Assembly (NCBI RefSeq): GCF_024868665.1
Contig: NC_079900.1
Coordinates: 3,826,460-3,890,459, forward strand
Length of the DNA: 64,000 nucleotides
Direction: 5' to 3'
Origin: Triplophysa rosa
Lineage: Eukaryota; Chordata; Actinopteri; Cypriniformes; Nemacheilidae
The position numbers and the translations under genes are program-made. Under the pieces are notes generated by a model. It ran no database searches and was not told where the DNA came from. It saw only the letters and a program-made list of their open reading frames with translations. Below, in pieces: positions 61,229 through 64,000 of the stretch. Positions within the stretch are counted from its first letter, which is position 1; every line of letters begins with the position of its first letter.

Positions 61229-63120
61229 TTAGGTCGAGAAGTTGTTCAAATTTTCAATTTTGCTCTTCTTTTGCAATTATTATGCCAATTTTATTTTTTT
61301 TGGGTGAAATTTTGGTTTATTGCTAACAAACAAATCCTGATTATCTTTTGCGTAAAATAAATAAAACGTTTCCAAAGTCTTCTATTGAAGTTCGTGTTTT
61401 AAAAAAGCTTTTGATAAACAAATCATGCCAGGAAAAAATCTATACAGTTTTAACGTACTTCCTACAAAAAAGATTTTTTCCTCTTAAAACGGAAGCATAA
61501 ATGTGACTTTCTCTTATGCGCTTTTGGAGACGCCAAGCGCGTCGTGATTTGCGCTGCAGCTCGTTTTATCTCACACTGCACATTGCCCTGTGGGCTCGAG
61601 CTCATGTCACCCATACTAGTTACAACACCCCTCCCACGTGTGACCTGAGACTCCTGAACGCCCAAACGAGAGCTTTTTCGGGTGTGAAGTGATTTCCCTG
61701 AACTGTGTGTATCAGCTTTGCAGATACTCTTGGTTTAGAATAAGGTGAATTCAGATGAATTCAAAATTAATTTTATGTGATACATTTAGAAACCATGTGA
61801 AAATTAATGATGTCTTCAAGGTTGTGTAGCCTATGTGTAAAAAAAATGTGACAAAGTTTGGATTGGTGGCCTTCAAGTTGCCATTTGTCACACCTTGAAT
61901 GAATGACGCATTTTATCACTTTAAATCAGTCAATTAACTCACTACTCGACCTCTGACCTATTCCAAGCACTGACTTTGTGCCTCAAGGTTCTACGTCAGT
62001 GACACACACAGGAATACACACACCTCACCCACGCTAATAAATCGAATCATCAGGCCAAGCATACCAGTGAGGACAAAGAAAAACAACACACACACAAACA
62101 TGTCTAGTTTACTATCTCCGTGGGGACAGTCCATAGGCGTAATGTTTTTTATACTGTACAAACTGTATATTCTATCCCCTACCCCTAAACCTAAAGATCA
62201 TAGAAAACTTTTTGCATTTTTAGATTAAAAAAAATATTGTTCTGTACAATTTATAAGCTTTTTTGCCCATGGGGACCTCAATTTTGGTCCCCACGGTGAC
62301 ACGAGTCCCCATGTGTTGGTGTGCGTTCAGGTTTAGGTCCCCACCGGGATATACAAACATGAACACACACACACGCGCACACACACACACACACACACAT
62401 TTACAAATAAAAAATAGATGCAAAAATATGGCTCTCAGTGACATTATGAATTTTAGGAATATAATTTGTGTGTGATATACACTACATGTGTCATAGCTAT
62501 GTTGTGTTTTAAAATGTTCTTTCTTTTCCTCTAAATTATAATTTTTTGGTTATTATTAACACAATATTTCATTACAATAATCGTAACTATCATATCACAA
62601 TCCCCAATTGTCCACAACAATATTCTACTACACAAAAATATTCTGAAGCTTGGTATAACATGGAAAATTACACCTGAAATAAAAATGACCAAACATTAAG
62701 AATTGTTGTAGCTTATTTCAATGATTTTATTTTATATTATTTTAAGTCATATTGGGGCCCCCTTGGAAGCTTCTTAAGCCTTCTAGTGGGTCCTGCCCAC
62801 TGATTAAAAACACTGTGCTACATAATTTTCATTTAATTAAATCAATATAACTTAAAATATTTCATATAATATTTTGACATTCTCTTATATTATTTAATGG
62901 AGCCATGCAACGGGTTTCACGCATTCTGACTTATTTACAATGTTAAACGTGCTGTCTTCTCATGCTTGACATGGTCAACTTGTCAAAAAACGAAGTTGGA
63001 CGTATTATTTACGTAGTATTACTATTACGTAGTATTTCTGTGCGCGATACACTCCCTCAAAGTTAGTATAGGTTTCGGAAAGGTTTTTTTCGAACATGAA
63101 ATTCTGTTTCGTAACAACTC
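61229..63120. other. Intergenic region upstream of the noggin-like gene
   Basis: It contains a degenerate repeat with TGGGGACAGTCC / GGGGACCTCAATTTTGGTCCCCAC words (about 62105-62350) and a CA microsatellite (62364-62398). An E-box-like CCACGTGTGACC lies near 61635. No coding exon was found. Confidence 0.45.
62364..62398 (+). repeat. (CA)n microsatellite
   Basis: ACACACACACGCGCACACAC run adjoining the GGGGACC-type repeat. Confidence 0.95.
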
Positions 63121-63129
63121 ATCATTTCA

Positions 63130-63440
63130 TCTAAGTACCTTATTGGGCAATTCTCCCGGAAAAGCGAAAGGAATAGCCCGCCCACGTGTCAACCGACGAG
63201 CGAGGAAGACTCGCTTACCATCAAAATTGGCTGCGCTGCGTCAAGATGGCTGCGCCGTGGGCCTGCAGCTCGTTACTCTTGCGATAGAGAGAGAAGTCGA
63301 GTTGTGTTTCTTTGTTCACGGCATTTCAGTGAGGATGTTATATAAACGGTGGATATAACGCTGGATTTGCAGATCGTTTGAAACTGATAGATGGCGCGGT
63401 CCCAGCGCTAAAAGATGCCGGACATGTACCGCACGTGGTA
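63130..63440 (+). promoter_or_regulatory. CpG-rich promoter and first exon of an unidentified plus-strand gene
   Basis: A GC-rich block contains an ETS-like CCCGGAAAAG, a GC box (CCCGCCC) and an E-box (CCACGTGTC) near 63155-63190. It then runs as an exon-like stretch to a strong donor ACGTG|GTAAGTG at 63438/63439. The last ATG before the donor opens MPDMYRT and is in frame across the donor, so it may start the protein; earlier ATGs form short uORFs. The rest of the gene lies beyond 64000 or in exons I could not identify. Confidence 0.5.
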
Positions 63441-64000
63441 AGTGAAACTAAGTCATATGTCTGTGTTTTGTTGGCAATCGGCGTGTACGTGCATAATGTA
63501 AGCAACACAAACTTAGTGAATCAACAGTTATGCAGGGATAATGTATTGCAATGATGTATTGTGTGCTCGTGATTTAGTTCCTCCCCCGCACACCCCCAGG
63601 AGGTCATATTTTTCCAGAAATAATCGTACAGCTGTATCTATCTTTTATAAATGTGATCAAACTAAATACTCTTCGAAGATACGAAGTATGCAATAGTACT
63701 CTATAGGTACCCAAGATTAATATGAGATTGGCAGAAACTGCGTGTGTTACGGCAGCTTTAAGAGAGTTTGATCTTTCGTTAACATAATGTATGATGTTGT
63801 ATATGTGAGAACTATGCTGTCTGACAGAAATGCAAAGGTTTCCAGATAAATTAATGTGTGTGTTTCTCCCTAAAGGGTTGTTCTCAACAGTTGTGACGCA
63901 GGTGTGAGTTGTTTGTAACTGAGGGTAAAGCCGGCAACTCAAATCTGTCCTTTAACATTAGTGAGTGCGGAAAGCATTGTTTAGCTACATTACACACATT
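63441..64000. other. Probable first intron of the plus-strand gene; nothing further recognised
   Basis: AT-rich sequence after the donor at 63439. The minus ORF at 63942-63604 shows no domain. Confidence 0.35.

Overview
The window is vertebrate nuclear DNA, most likely from a cyprinid-type teleost. Genes have many short GT-AG exons in AT-rich DNA. They are separated by repeats typical of fish genomes: a DIRS retrotransposon, a Tc1/mariner element, hAT and TTAA-type MITEs, and a tRNA-derived SINE. The genes are close to vertebrate WIZ, PGLYRP2, HSPBP1, TUFM and noggin. Exon boundaries were placed by hand from splice sites and checked by reading-frame arithmetic; each of the five spliced models gives a CDS divisible by three.

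Layout. 1-2.4 kb: 5' part of a DIRS-like retrotransposon on the minus strand. 2.4-19.7 kb: gene desert of degenerate repeats, including a ~1.05 kb GA microsatellite (10036-11089). 19.7-41.7 kb: wiz (minus), 17 coding exons and 2004 codons plus stop, with a likely internal promoter near 29.9 kb and a 3.5 kb palindromic transposon in its largest intron. 42.8-45.1 kb: pglyrp2 (minus), 4 exons, catalytic residues intact. 45.95-49.8 kb: hspbp1 (minus), head to head with tufm (plus, 50.3-53.25 kb); a perfect NRF-1 site lies 26 bp before the tufm ATG. 54.09-55.65 kb: decayed Tc1-like transposon. 56.26-60.18 kb: a small transmembrane protein (minus, 12 exons) with a CD19-like phosphotyrosine tail but no Ig ectodomain. 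60.6-61.23 kb: a single-exon noggin-family gene (minus) with an in-frame TGA where family members have a conserved cysteine. 63.1-64 kb: CpG-rich promoter and first exon of an unidentified plus-strand gene.

How the genes relate. Wiz is a nuclear zinc-finger adaptor for G9a/GLP methyltransferases. Pglyrp2 is a secreted peptidoglycan amidase. Hspbp1 is an Hsp70 nucleotide-exchange factor and tufm is the mitochondrial EF-Tu, so the shared promoter couples two protein-homeostasis genes. In human, WIZ and PGLYRP2 are close neighbours on 19p13, while TUFM and CD19 are near each other on 16p11 (recalled, not searched). The window therefore joins blocks that are separate in human.

The most novel candidates are the Ig-less CD19-tail-like adaptor, built from alternating duplicated phase-1 exons, and the TGA-interrupted noggin beside it.
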